A stretch of DNA of 28,568 bases from the NCBI GenBank assembly GCA_004802705.1, contig SGPL01000431.1, forward strand, positions 1 to 28,568. Direction: 5' to 3'. Under the pieces are notes generated by a model. That model was not told the origin of the DNA, searched no databases, and saw only the letters and a list, made by a program, of their open reading frames with translations. This stretch comes from Bondarzewia mesenterica. Its lineage: Eukaryota > Basidiomycota > Agaricomycetes > Russulales > Bondarzewiaceae. Of this stretch, positions 1 through 10,700 are shown one piece after another. Position 1 is the first letter of the stretch. Each line of letters starts with the position of its first letter. The position numbers were made by a program, and so were the translations under genes.

Positions 1-384
1 TCCCGCAGTTGCCAGGTGGGTAAGCATTCAAAACATCGAACAGCGCAGGGAGGTCGTTCATAGATCAGTCAAACCGAGGCAACGTATCACGTCGTTCCCT
101 TCTCTGTTTAATTATGTGAACGAAACAGATCATCTCAATTGAATTCTACACAGGTGATTGAGTTACCACAGGCTCGCAATCTTCAAGGAGTTCGCGAAAA
201 TCCTCAGATCAGTGCGGACTCGGAGAGCCGGCGTCGAGAGTTTGCTTACCCAACTCAGCGCGAACATCAGGCCCGAGTTGTTGCCGGGGCCCCGATCTCC
301 GAGCCGGTGGTTTCGATCGAGTTAGTCGGGACAGAGTCATCAGTCTCATCAGGGACGCATGTGCTGGTCAGTGAATATAAATAA
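1..384 (+). CDS. Possible 3' end of a gene cut by the window edge (unknown product)
   Basis: Bases 1-15 are followed by a good donor (GTGGGTAAG at 16) and an acceptor ending near 153 (CTACACAG). After that the frame stays open to a TAA ending at 384, encoding about 76 residues rich in Ser, Glu and Arg and ending in SEYK. No domain is recognisable. The hydrophilic, low-complexity tail and the clean donor/acceptor pair suggest the last exon of a plus-strand gene that starts outside the window. An AT-rich stretch follows at about 410-445, as expected for a 3' flank. It could equally be a chance open frame, because nothing conserved supports it. Confidence 0.3.
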
Positions 385-1434
385 ATATGCCGCAGTTGCA
401 TCAAACTGTACACATGTCAAACATATGTAAAATATATGTATACGTGAACTTTTCGTTTCCGATGAGGACGCGCGGAACAGGCGGATTTGCATGCATGGCG
501 CGGGCGCCGCATCTTCACCGTACCGACCATCATGCTTAGAGGATGGGATTACCATGAAACCGGTGCGTATCGTCGGAGGCTGGGTCTGGTTAACAAGGCG
601 CGAAGATGGGCCGTCGCGGGCGCCAGGGAGAGACGACTTATCTCACGTATGCACTTTTGGATGTCGTTGCAGTGTCCTTGGATGATGATGGATCTATGTG
701 CGAGGCATCCGAAGGCGGTTAGATAGGCGTGATCCTGATGATGTTTGTCTTCATGCCAAGAGCAGACAAAGACGACGATCATATCAGTAGGTGAGTAAGG
801 AAACCGTAAGGAGCTACACCTCCGGGTTTTGAGGGAGGCGTCTGAGTTGGAATAAGGACGGAGATAAAGCTTAAATTTGCGAGGCTCAGCACCGCAACCG
901 TTGTAGCTACAGTCCTCGCCATGCATGTGAACCGGCATCACCGAGCATCGAGGGCGTGTGGACGAAGAGTTGATGAACGATTTGCTTGGGCAAGAAAAAT
1001 GCGAAACTCGTTGCGAAGCTCACTCGATGACGGGCCCGATGTGCGCGCGGGTCCCATCAACATCGTTTCCAACGCGCGCGGAGCATGACCGGCTTTTTCC
1101 GGGATGATTTGCGTTGGGAGTATGTGTGAGCATGTAGAAGAATGTGGGTGCCATGGAATGGATATTGAGAGGGAAAAAGTGGGAGAAATGAAAGACAACC
1201 AACAAGAGGAGGAGGGAGACGGAGGAGACTGCGGGAAGAGGGCCGGAGAGAGATTATTAGGATCAAAGTAGCCGGAGCGTGGGAAAGCTGGTGAGACTTT
1301 GGTAGGAACCGAGAGGAGGGCTGCACCGTCCTGTCCTGGGCTAGAAATCGTCTTGTTGGATCACCCATGCCGCCTTGATCCATCTATCATCTCTCCCAAC
1401 TCCTTCTCCCAGTCCCACTTCTCCCTCCACAATC
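385..1434. other. Intergenic region upstream of the divergent G-alpha
   Basis: No conserved gene was found. The stretch 1145-1260 is purine-rich on the plus strand, so it is a CT-rich leader if read on the minus strand. Behind it lies a minus-strand ATG at 1153 with about 45 codons, ending at the TGA near 1019. Part of this region may therefore be a bidirectional promoter. The last 50 bases before 1435 are strongly pyrimidine-rich (runs of CTCTCCC and CTTCTCC), the usual basidiomycete core promoter or leader for the downstream G-alpha. Longer minus-strand open frames at 549-941 and 938-1383 match nothing I recognise. Confidence 0.4.
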
Positions 1435-3805
1435 ATGCCTGGCATCGTCGACCAAGCAGAGGCTCGTCGAATTAGCAAAGCTATCGACGACAAGCTCAGG
1501 GTATGTCCTCTCAATCCTCTCCGTCTCCCAACTTTGTCCCTCAGCCTTCCCCATGTCGCGTAGGAGGAACGCGATCTCTTGAAGAAGAGACAAGGCTCAA
1601 GAAAGGATGTCAAAGGTGCTATAATCTCTTTCGCTTTCCATCCGCGTCCCGCACGCTCTCCCAGAAGATCCCAGTGCCTGACGACTATTCGTTTGTAGTG
1701 ATGCTGCTCGGCCAGGCAGAGTCTGGTAAATCTACTCTGCAAAAGCAGTTCCAGCTCTATTATGCGTCGCAAACTCTCGACCGAGAACGTCCCTCATGGC
1801 GGCCCATTGTCTTCTTCAACATCATCAAGGCCGTGCGCACCATCCTCGAAGAACTCGACTGGGAGTTCTCTAACCAGGCCGACCAATCTTTCTCCTCTCT
1901 CGTAAATCTTGGTCCCAACTGGCCGGACGAGATTGGTCACATACGGAACAGGCTTCTGCCACTCATAACCATAGAGGACAATCTCGCCTCTGAACTGAGC
2001 AATGGCGTTACTGTCTCAGGCGGTCGCTCTGGCGTCTACGTGCGCGCGGGCTGGCAGGCTCTTGTCACACCCACACGTTCTTGGCCACTGTCGGACATTC
2101 GGAATTCAATCTCATCCGGAAAGACGGGCGTCATGGCGGACATGGCTGCGAGACAACTCGCGGAAAGTCAGGACGATATTGATCGCCTATGGCAGCATCC
2201 CGCTGTCAAGGCCTTGCTTCGACTACGCAAATTGCGTTTGGAAGAGTCTGCCTCCTTGTGAGTGGTAGTCTTATTCGGAATTCGGAACATTTTGGAATGG
2301 CCGACCTAAACGCCGTCGTCCTAAAGCTTCCTCGAAGAGATTCATCGACTATCAGAACCGGACTATCTACCTTCGACCGGTATGTTTCTTTTCTTCTCTT
2401 CATGTTTCTCCAATGTTATTGACCCTCGTGTCGCTAGACGACATTCTACATGTACGATTGCAAACGCTGGGCGTTACCGAACACACATTTGATATCGATT
2501 TTGCCGGTGGAAGATATAATTGGTTGCTCTATGATGTTGGCGGTGCAGTATGTGAAATGACTCGTATACTTTCATTTCTGAGCTCAAATTTTCATCACCG
2601 GCGGCTTTTAGAGAGGACAGGTCGGCCCATTTCCCCCATGCTTCGCACGCCACGAAATGAGATCTAACACAACCACTTTGTAGCGGCATGCTTGGGTGCC
2701 TTACTTCGACGACGGTGCTTATCTCTCTCTGCTTCCGTCCCTTCACAGCACCAAAAGCGGTCGATTTTTCCTGTGCCGTACCCAACACTGCGCCATGGCA
2801 TCAGTGTGGTCACAGGGCGTTCTTCTTTGGTCTTTTCCTTCCTCTTCCGCTGTGTTCTGCCCTGGCGCCTCCCGTTCTTGCTTCTACCATGGCTGACTTA
2901 TCCTCGTTTCACAGCAACTGCCGTCATCTTCTTGGCTCCCATCAGCGCTTTTGATCAGGTGGGTTGTTATCATACATGCAAAGAGGCAAATGTCTCCGGA
3001 AGGCTCACACCGAGCGTCATTTTCCCGTGCCTGGATTGGACCCCGTTCTGTCTCGTTGTGCATTTGTCCTGATCCCTGGATGGCGAGCAGTATCTCGAAG
3101 AGGATCCTCGGACCAATCGTATAGACGACTCGCTACAGCTTTTTACCGCCATCTGTTCCAACAAGCTGCTGAAAAACTCGAGCTTGGTGCTGATGCTGAA
3201 TAAGGTGGGTTGGGCGTCAATCACTTTTCTGGCTGTGTTCTTGCTTAGTGAGACGTGTGACGCCTATCACAAAAGACGGATCTCCTCAAAAAGAAGCTGC
3301 AGGCTGGAACAATGGTCAAGAAGTAGTGAGTTTGCTTTTCCGATTCGCATCTATCCGTGCGTTCAGCGCTGAGTGTTGTGGCGGTGCTCCCTATCTAGCA
3401 TCACTTCTTATGGGGACCGACCAAATCGGTATGACGATGTCTCGGAATACTTCCGCGCGCATTTCTCTCAGGTTCACAAGCGCAAGGGACAAGCACGCCA
3501 AAAGCTGTTTGTGGTACGCTAGATTGAGCCTTTTGAGCGGGAGGGTATACATCTGACCCCGATTTTGCACCTCTATAGCACTTCACGTCTATGCTTGTTC
3601 GTTGATCCACTTTGACGTCTCTGATGTACTGTCTGACTTTTATATATCCATCCATCCAGGACGTCACCGCAACGCAGAAAATTATTGTTGATGGTGAGCG
3701 CCTCTCGACCGAGCCCGTTGCTTCATCAATCCGCTGAAAATCTTTCTACCCGCAGTCAATGAGGCCATCATCCGATCATACCTTGGGCAGTCCGGTCTGG
3801 CATAA
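1435..3805 (+). CDS. Divergent heterotrimeric G-protein alpha subunit (basidiomycete-type)
   Basis: Predicted 434 aa from 14 exons: 1435-1500, 1564-1615, 1699-2257, 2327-2379, 2438-2547, 2612-2620, 2684-2714, 2915-2958, 3091-3204, 3276-3325, 3399-3513, 3579-3596, 3660-3693 and 3756-3805. All phases agree. Role by family: GTP-binding signal transducer coupled to receptors at the plasma membrane. Seen: P-loop GQAESGKST (about 44-52), switch I arginine (about R250, in VRLQT), a DVGG motif at 276-279, guanine-specificity motif LMLNKTDLL and C-terminus YLGQSGLA. Oddities: the residue after DVGG is Ala280 instead of the catalytic Gln; the N-terminus starts MPGIVD, without the Gly2/Cys3 lipid-anchor signal; the G5 motif is TSML rather than TCAT; and about 200 residues separate the P-loop from the switch I Arg, some 65 more than in canonical G-alphas. 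These features suggest the expanded, divergent G-alpha group of Agaricomycetes. It may be GTPase-impaired and not membrane-anchored in the usual way (inference). Confidence 0.88.
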
Positions 3806-4364
3806 AGCGGACTCGTACTTTTATGCATGACGGTGGTGTTTGCTCGAAGGACATGCAACACCGCTCACGACGATCTACGGCTGCCATCTATCTCTTCCTC
3901 CACTTCCATTTTCGCATACCGCTGTTCTTATTACACTTGTTTTACATTTATATCCTGGAGGTACGAGATGGGGCACGACGACTTGGTAATAGGGTTGCTA
4001 CTACTACTGATACTATTTATGCTGGATGTCCGGTTGCGAAGTATATATATACATAGTACTTGTTTCTTTTTTGCTTTTTGCTCTCTCGCTGTCCCCCCCA
4101 CGTACATTGGTTGCGGACTACGTTGTCATGAGGGTTGTCGGGATTAAATAACGACACTTGTATTGTATTAATTCTTTTTTTTCATGTATGTGAGCGTGGG
4201 AACCTTCCTCACTGGGCGAAAATTGGCCTCAGCGTCGATCTTCTGCATTGTGAAAGTGTGCAGGCTTGCGCATATCCTCAAGGCCCCTCCGCTCTTCAGC
4301 CTCTCCTGTTTCGTTCTCCTACTATACCCTACCCAGTTGCCAGCCAAAATAATTTGACGCAGCG
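3806..4364. other. Intergenic: G-alpha 3' flank and NOG1 promoter
   Basis: This 559-base spacer lies between two genes on the same strand. It holds an alternating TA run (TATATATATA at about 4042-4051), roughly 315 bases upstream of the NOG1 ATG, which could act as a TATA-like element. A pyrimidine-rich leader (CCTCTCCTGTTTCGTTCTCC) lies just before 4365. Short open frames here are not supported by any motif. Confidence 0.4.
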
Positions 4365-6922
4365 ATGTCGACGAGCGGACTCAAAGCCATTGCGCCCGTG
4401 CCCACGGCGGCTGATTTCTTGGACATCGTCCTGTCCAAAACACAACGGAAGACACCCACTGTGCGTGTCTCACCTTTTTGCTCTTGAGCATAGATGCTTG
4501 GGCAGGGAGGAGGGAGGGCGGCTGGATACGATGAGTATGTGAGCTGATGCAGTGAGCGCAGGTCATCCACAAAAACTTCAAGATCAGTCGAATCCGGAAC
4601 TTTTACATGCGCAAAGTCAAGTTCACACAAGACACGTTCGACGAGAAGCTCGGTGCGATCTTGACCAGTTTCCCCATGCTTGACGTTCGTCTCTCGCCCT
4701 TTTTCCTTCAGACGATCTAAGAGCTGATTGGGATCGGGCGAATGTAGGACCTCCATCCATTCCTCTCGTCCCTCATGAACGTCCTGTACGACAAAAATCA
4801 TTACAAGCTTGCCCTCGGTCAGTTGCGCACAGCACGGCATTTAATAGACCAAGTCGCAAAGGACTATGTCCGTCTGCTTAAGTTCGGCGACAGTTTGTAC
4901 CGCTGCAAACAGCTGAAACGCGCTGCGCTCGGTCGGTGTGTACAGTCTACATATATGCGTCTTCCTCCGATGCTCACCGGTGGTCGATCACAATTATCAT
5001 TAGTATGGCGACTATCATGAGGCGCCAGAAGGATCCTTTAGCGTATCTCGAGCAGGTCCGGCAGCACATATCCCGTCTGCCCGCGATCGACCCCAACACG
5101 CGCACACTGCTCATATGCGGGTACCCGAACGTCGGAAAGTCGTCGTTCATCAACAAAGTCACCCGCGCGGACGTCGACGTGCAGCCCTACGCGTTCACCA
5201 CCAAATCGCTCTTCGTCGGGCACCTCGACTACAAGTACCTCCGTTGGCAGGTGATCGACACCCCCGGCATCCTTGACCACCCGCTCGAGGAGATGAACAC
5301 GATCGAGATGCAGAGCATCACAGCACTTGCGCACCTTAAGAGCTGTGTGCTGTATTTCATGGATCTGAGTGAGCAGTGCGGATATACCGTCGAGGCCCAG
5401 GTCAGTTCTCCTTGTCCAGTGCTCCGGAGTTCCACTCAATTGTAGGTCGCAGTGCAAGCTGTTCCACTCTATCAAGCCCCTCTTCGGCGGCAAACCTACC
5501 CTCCTCGTCATCAACAAGATTGATGTTGCCCGCCTTGAGGACCTCTCGCCTGACAATCGTGTGCTTGTGCAGGAGATCATCGATACCGAAGATGTGCAGT
5601 GCGTTCAGGTGTCCTGTTATTCCGAAGAGGGCGTCATGGATCTTAAGAACAAAGCTTGCGACGCCCTCCTCGCGCAGCGTGTGGAGAACAAGCTCAAGGG
5701 CAGCAAGATTAACACAGTCATCAACCGCATCCACGTCGCCGTGCCCAAGGCACGCGACGATGTCGTGCGGGAACCGTTCATCCCAGATGTCATCAAGGAG
5801 CGGAAGAAGTTTGACAAGGCCGATCCCGAGCGCAGGAAGTTGGAGAAGGACGTCGAGGCCGAGGAGGGCGGTGCTGGCGTGTACAACATCAACATGAAAA
5901 GTGAGTGGGAACGCATCACGCGGTATGCGAGAGCCGACTGACTTGTTTCGACAGAGAATTACATCCTCGCGAATCCCGAGTGGAAGGAGGACATCATCCC
6001 CGAGATCATGGATGGCAAGAACGTCGCTGATTTCATCGATCCGGACATCGCTGAGAAGCTGGAGGCGCTAGAGCGGGAAGAAGAGAAGTTGGCGGCGGAG
6101 GGCTTCTATGACAGTGAGGACATGGTAAAACAGGAGTCCCCTCACTTTTTAGCATCCTCAGCCTTATTGACTTCGGATTTCATAGTATGACTCAGATGAC
6201 GAACGCGAAGCCGCAGCACAAAAGGAGGGGCTCGAGCACCTCGTCGAAGCCCAAAGCAAAAAGAAAATGAAGAACCGCTCTCGTCTCCCGCGCACCGCCG
6301 GCTTGCGCACGCTGACGGACCTCACGAAGGATTTGACCAAAGCTGGGCTCGACCCGAGCCGCGTGCAGGAACGTGCGGTCGCATTGGCGAAGATACGGGG
6401 TGCGCAGCGGAAGCGGAAGCGCGATGATGACGAAGAAGGGATGGACGTCGATATGGACGGCAAGGTTGGCGCAGACGGAGGCGAGGGCGACTGGATGGAC
6501 GTCGATGGCGAGGAGGACGGCACGCCGAACAAGCGTGTCAAGGCNAACTCGGGCGCGATCATCGCGAAGCAGAAGAGGGAGCCCAGGTCAAATCGGCAAC
6601 TTGCTGGCATGCGGGACGAGGCGGTACGTTCATGGCGGCGTCGTCGTTTCGAGCACCGGTTGTATGCTAATCTCTTATCTGCCTGTGCTTTTCTGTTCCT
6701 GTTGTTCAGCAAGCGTCAAAAGCGGTCAAGCTCCGCAATCTTGGACAGAGAGAGCGCAACATGCACGCCAAGGCCGGCGAGAGCGACCGCGCGATCAAAG
6801 TCAAAATGGTGCGCGTTATCATTTCAGTTCTCATCCTGGCCGTGCTGCTCACTTGTTTGCTTTTGCAGCCGAAACATCTGTTTGCTGGGAAGCGGAAGAT
6901 GGGCAAGACCAATCGCAGATGA
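4365..6922 (+). CDS. NOG1: Nucleolar GTP-binding protein 1 (NOG1), 60S ribosome assembly GTPase
   Basis: Predicted 670 aa from nine exons: 4365-4460, 4562-4684, 4748-4935, 5004-5400, 5453-5900, 5955-6124, 6186-6623, 6710-6808 and 6869-6922. The total is a multiple of three. Family role: an Obg/TRAFAC-class GTPase in the nucleolus, bound to pre-60S particles and needed for large-subunit maturation. Seen: the N-terminal NOG1 helical domain (residues about 1-165, starting [20 protein letters not shown]), the G1 loop GYPNVGKSS at about 175-183, the G3 motif DTPG, the G4 motif NKID, and a C-terminal half with PRTAGLRTL followed by a basic/acidic stretch ([10 protein letters not shown]) and a basic end ([11 protein letters not shown]) fit for nucleolar localisation. 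Length is close to the yeast protein (about 650 aa). One ambiguous base at 6545 is at a silent third codon position (GCN, Ala). It is convergent with the aminopeptidase downstream. Confidence 0.96.
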
Positions 6923-7748
6923 TCATTTTACTCTGTGTTTGGCTACTATATCTGCATGCTTTCTCTTTCGATCTCTGTCTATGATGTGTTTGTATCTTAC
7001 TCATGTGTTGTCTCGGTGCACGTTGCACGATTGTTTCTCCTCCAAGGATTATGATAGAATAAGAACCATGACTGGGGTCATCGAATGCTTGTCTGAATTG
7101 TCTGACCAACTCAACAGCGAGTGAATTTCACAATAGTAGTGAATCAATGATAGGCTAGAAAGGAACCGAGCCCACAGGTAGAATGTATGTATAGTGTACG
7201 AAAAAAAAGTCGACGACGAAAGGCTATGTACACGTATATCGAAAAATTCCCAAAATCTGATAATGAAGAATCGTGGCACCGCACGGAAAGTGAATAAGGA
7301 CAATCCAAATACGAGAAAAGCAAACCTTCACCTCCGTCTGTGTCGGTCATGTCAACAATTATGCAGGATCCCATCTGGCTAGAGCAGTGAAACCCTGCGG
7401 TATCGATCCAGACTTCTAAAACCACAACGGGCGGGGGGAGTGCACGCCCTACGACGGAGCCCCCGCGTCCTATACGTTACGTTTCATTGAGTCATATATA
7501 GTGGAAAGCAAAGCGATTTCGTTTTCGAGAATAAGTCAAAGAGGAGAGGAGAAGAAGAGGTCATTATGGAGCGTGTGGGCGGGGTTTCGCATCAGAGCTG
7601 GGAAGAAAGGAGAAGGAGCAGTCGGCTGAGTGGCGAGTAGAGGAAGAAAAAAAAAAAGCGGAGATGAGGAAAACAGNTNATGGTCCGGGATGTGATGACT
7701 TGTCTGTCCATGCGTCGTCGNTCGTCGTCTGTGGTGAGAAATGCGTGA
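6923..7748. other. Convergent intergenic region (3' flanks of NOG1 and aminopeptidase P)
   Basis: This tail-to-tail spacer holds the 3' UTRs of both neighbours. No conserved reading frame is seen. The uninterrupted aminopeptidase frame can be read down to 7564, but three ambiguous bases here (7678, 7680, 7722) fall at first or second codon positions of that frame. That argues that the extension is untranslated. A purine-rich stretch with a 12-base A run lies at about 7645-7660. Confidence 0.5.
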
Positions 7749-10700
7749 TCAGTCCCAATCGATGCGAACACCGCCCCGGTCCTGTAGGCTGTGGACCCAT
7801 GGGCCGTGTGACCTCGCGTTGGAGCCATTTCAGCGCTCGCTTNTCATCACGTAGGTGTGGCTCAAGTAAAGTGAGGCACGTCTTGTTGTGCTCCTGTTNC
7901 AATGTGTCGTTCAATTCCATACAAAGAAAATGAGAGAAAACAAGAAACCGTACCTTGAGCCAAGTCTTCTCTTCCTTGGTAAGCATGCTCTCGTTNACCA
8001 TCCTCGTAGAAATGGGGACACAGGTTAGGCGTTCAAAACCGAGCCAAACCGGTCCGTTAAATTCACGCTTCGTCTACGGATGGCAGTCATCAGTAACTTG
8101 GCTCTTGGGCATGCGCAAGTAATAAGCAAACATACCTGGACGTGGCGGACGACAAGAGCTGATTCAAGGCGAACGCCCCAATTATTCGGGTTGTCTTAGT
8201 GACGCAAAGTTTAATAATTCATAGCTCAATGAGCGAGACGAGATGGGACACTCACAGAAACCCGGTTCGTTAGTAATGACATGTCCGGGTTCCAACGGCA
8301 CGTCGTTCGAGAACGAATGCAGGCCCTCGTGTACACTCAGGAACGAACCTACGCCATGACCAGTTCCGTGCTGGAATTCAAACCAAAATATCAANACCNT
8401 ACTCTCAGCTAAAGAAAACTTCACTCACAAGATAGTTCAGCCCGTCCTGCCACAAATTCCTGCGCGCCAGGACGTCAAGCTGACGACCCGTAGTCCCTGN
8501 TGGAAATATGGCGCTATCAATGGCAATCTNCATCATCANGAGTTAACCATTGGNCGGAGCGTAGGAGAAATAATTAACGCGCACATGNCCCTGCAAAACT
8601 CGGGTGTAAGCCTCGCACTGCTCCTCTGTCGGACGACCGAAATGCGTTGTTCGAGTCGTATCGCAGGTGCCATCCCTGTAATTTCCACCGGAGTCACTGC
8701 AGACAGTGANGACAGNNTTAGAAGAATGCAGGTAAGNAANATGTGTGAACGTACTTCAAATATGGTGTATCCTTGTCTATAAATCGAGAACCGTTCTTCA
8801 GNGGCGAATAGTGNGGCAGCGCTGCAATGAAGCAAATTTAGNATAACTGCATCAAACCGACGAGAAAAANAAATACTCACCGGCATTAGGCCCCGAAGCC
8901 GAAATATTNTCATACGCTAGCATCATGAAATTCTTCGCCTTGCGCCTAAACTCCGTCAACCGATTCGCGGCTTCCCACTCCGTAATCTGGTACCCGCTCG
9001 CCAGTTTCTCCTCGAGCCATGCTAACATGCGCACAAAGCANACCCCNTCGCGCAGGTACGCGCGCTTCATGCCCTGGATCTCGACTTCTGTCTTGATGCC
9101 CTTCATCATGTCGATGATTGACGGNGCGACGGTGTACCGGAAGTGCGTGAGCATGAGCGAGATGGCGTACGAAGTCTGTGGGGAAATGAGGACCTGTTTT
9201 TGGACAGTGAGTGACAAGTGGTATGCAGGAGGCAGAAAGTGCATACCTTGCCTTCGCCCCATTCCCTTCGTCGTAGGAACGACCATATATCNTTGTAACC
9301 CCTGATCTCTACGTTCAATTTCTGCAGGTAATCCCGCACAGGCTGCTCGATCTTTGGTAGCTCGATGAACAGAACGGCCCGGTCCAGAGAAATGTATANG
9401 TATGAGAAAAAGACAGGGTTGTAAGGGATGTCAGATTCTCCGCGGAGATTGAGCACATATGCTTTGAGGGAAACCAGGTCAATTACAGATGCCTAACGAG
9501 ACAGGGAAAAGAGGCGTACCTATCGATTGGAGAGAAGTTATCAGCGTGCCAACGTGCTTCTGNGATGCTGTGGCCGGCGATTTCGAGTACAAGGGCACAG
9601 ATGGTGGTTGATCTCCGATCCAATCCCTCACTTCCTGCAATTTCTTCGACGCATCTTTACCTATTGAAACAGATCAAACGACTGATACACCTGTATTAAG
9701 CACCTGTATGAGACTCACCAGTGTATTCAATAGGTTGAACGTAAATAGGACTCTTGCTTCGGGCAGGCCTATCCTTCCACAATAGGTCGACGAGATTCTG
9801 CGGAGGGAATGAAAGCTTCGAGTTCTTGCCCTGCATTTTCGCTTGCAGCTGGGAAGCTTTCTCGTGCGAGATCATGCGCGCATCAATACCAATCTTGGAA
9901 TCTAAGACACGATCCTGAGAACAACANCATGTTAGGATGTACAGGTNTACACGGACACAAGAGGCGAGGTGAGACTTACGGAAAGCCATTCGATCCAGTC
10001 CGAAGGGGCTTTGGGAGCACCCGCGGGAATGAGAATCCAGTTGTCGTCTAACTCCTCCTGCGCTTGAAGCCAGTATCGCGAGTCAGTGATTAAGTAGGCA
10101 TTGGTCTTCGACACAATAACTTGGCCTGCGGATCCAGTGAACCTGTTCCGATACATAGCCCAATCAGACACTTAAGCGCNACTTGGAAACAATAGTGTGA
10201 CTGACTGTGATATCCACTGTCGTCGCTTATCCCCTTCGGAAACGTATTCAGACTGGTGGGCGTCTTCAGAGGGGATGATGCTATCACACGACCGTCAGAG
10301 TGTTGCTGCGGTGCACGGCATGAGTACACTTACTAATAATCAAGGGCGTCTTTCGCCATTAACGTGCGCAGCTCAGCCAGTCGATCAGAGGTATCCGTGA
10401 CCTCTTTGATGGGGTCGATATATCCCTCCTTCCGCTCCAACGCCGAACCTACCAAAGTACTCGCCGTGTCACTTTCCTGCAGCGAGGGCCTCTTCGACCT
10501 CGTGGTACTGCGGGATGCCTTGGAACTCTTTGATGCCTTACTGTCATTAGACGCCTGTGAGTTCTTGGAGCGCTGCGAGACTTGACGTGAGGGAGGCTGC
10601 GACTGTGGCGCAGGCGGCGTCGCAGTCCGTTCCTTGGGCGGAGGTACCGGCAGAGGAGGCAGTGCATCGGCGCCGTAGACGGGCAACACGGTCTCGGACG

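Noticed and set aside
549..941. 130-codon minus-strand frame upstream of the divergent G-alpha
   Set aside because: No recognisable family and irregular composition. Kept only as part of the intergenic description.
5038..5580. Long minus-strand open frame of 180 codons
   Set aside because: It is the antisense shadow of the NOG1 GTPase domain, whose plus-strand motifs are unambiguous.
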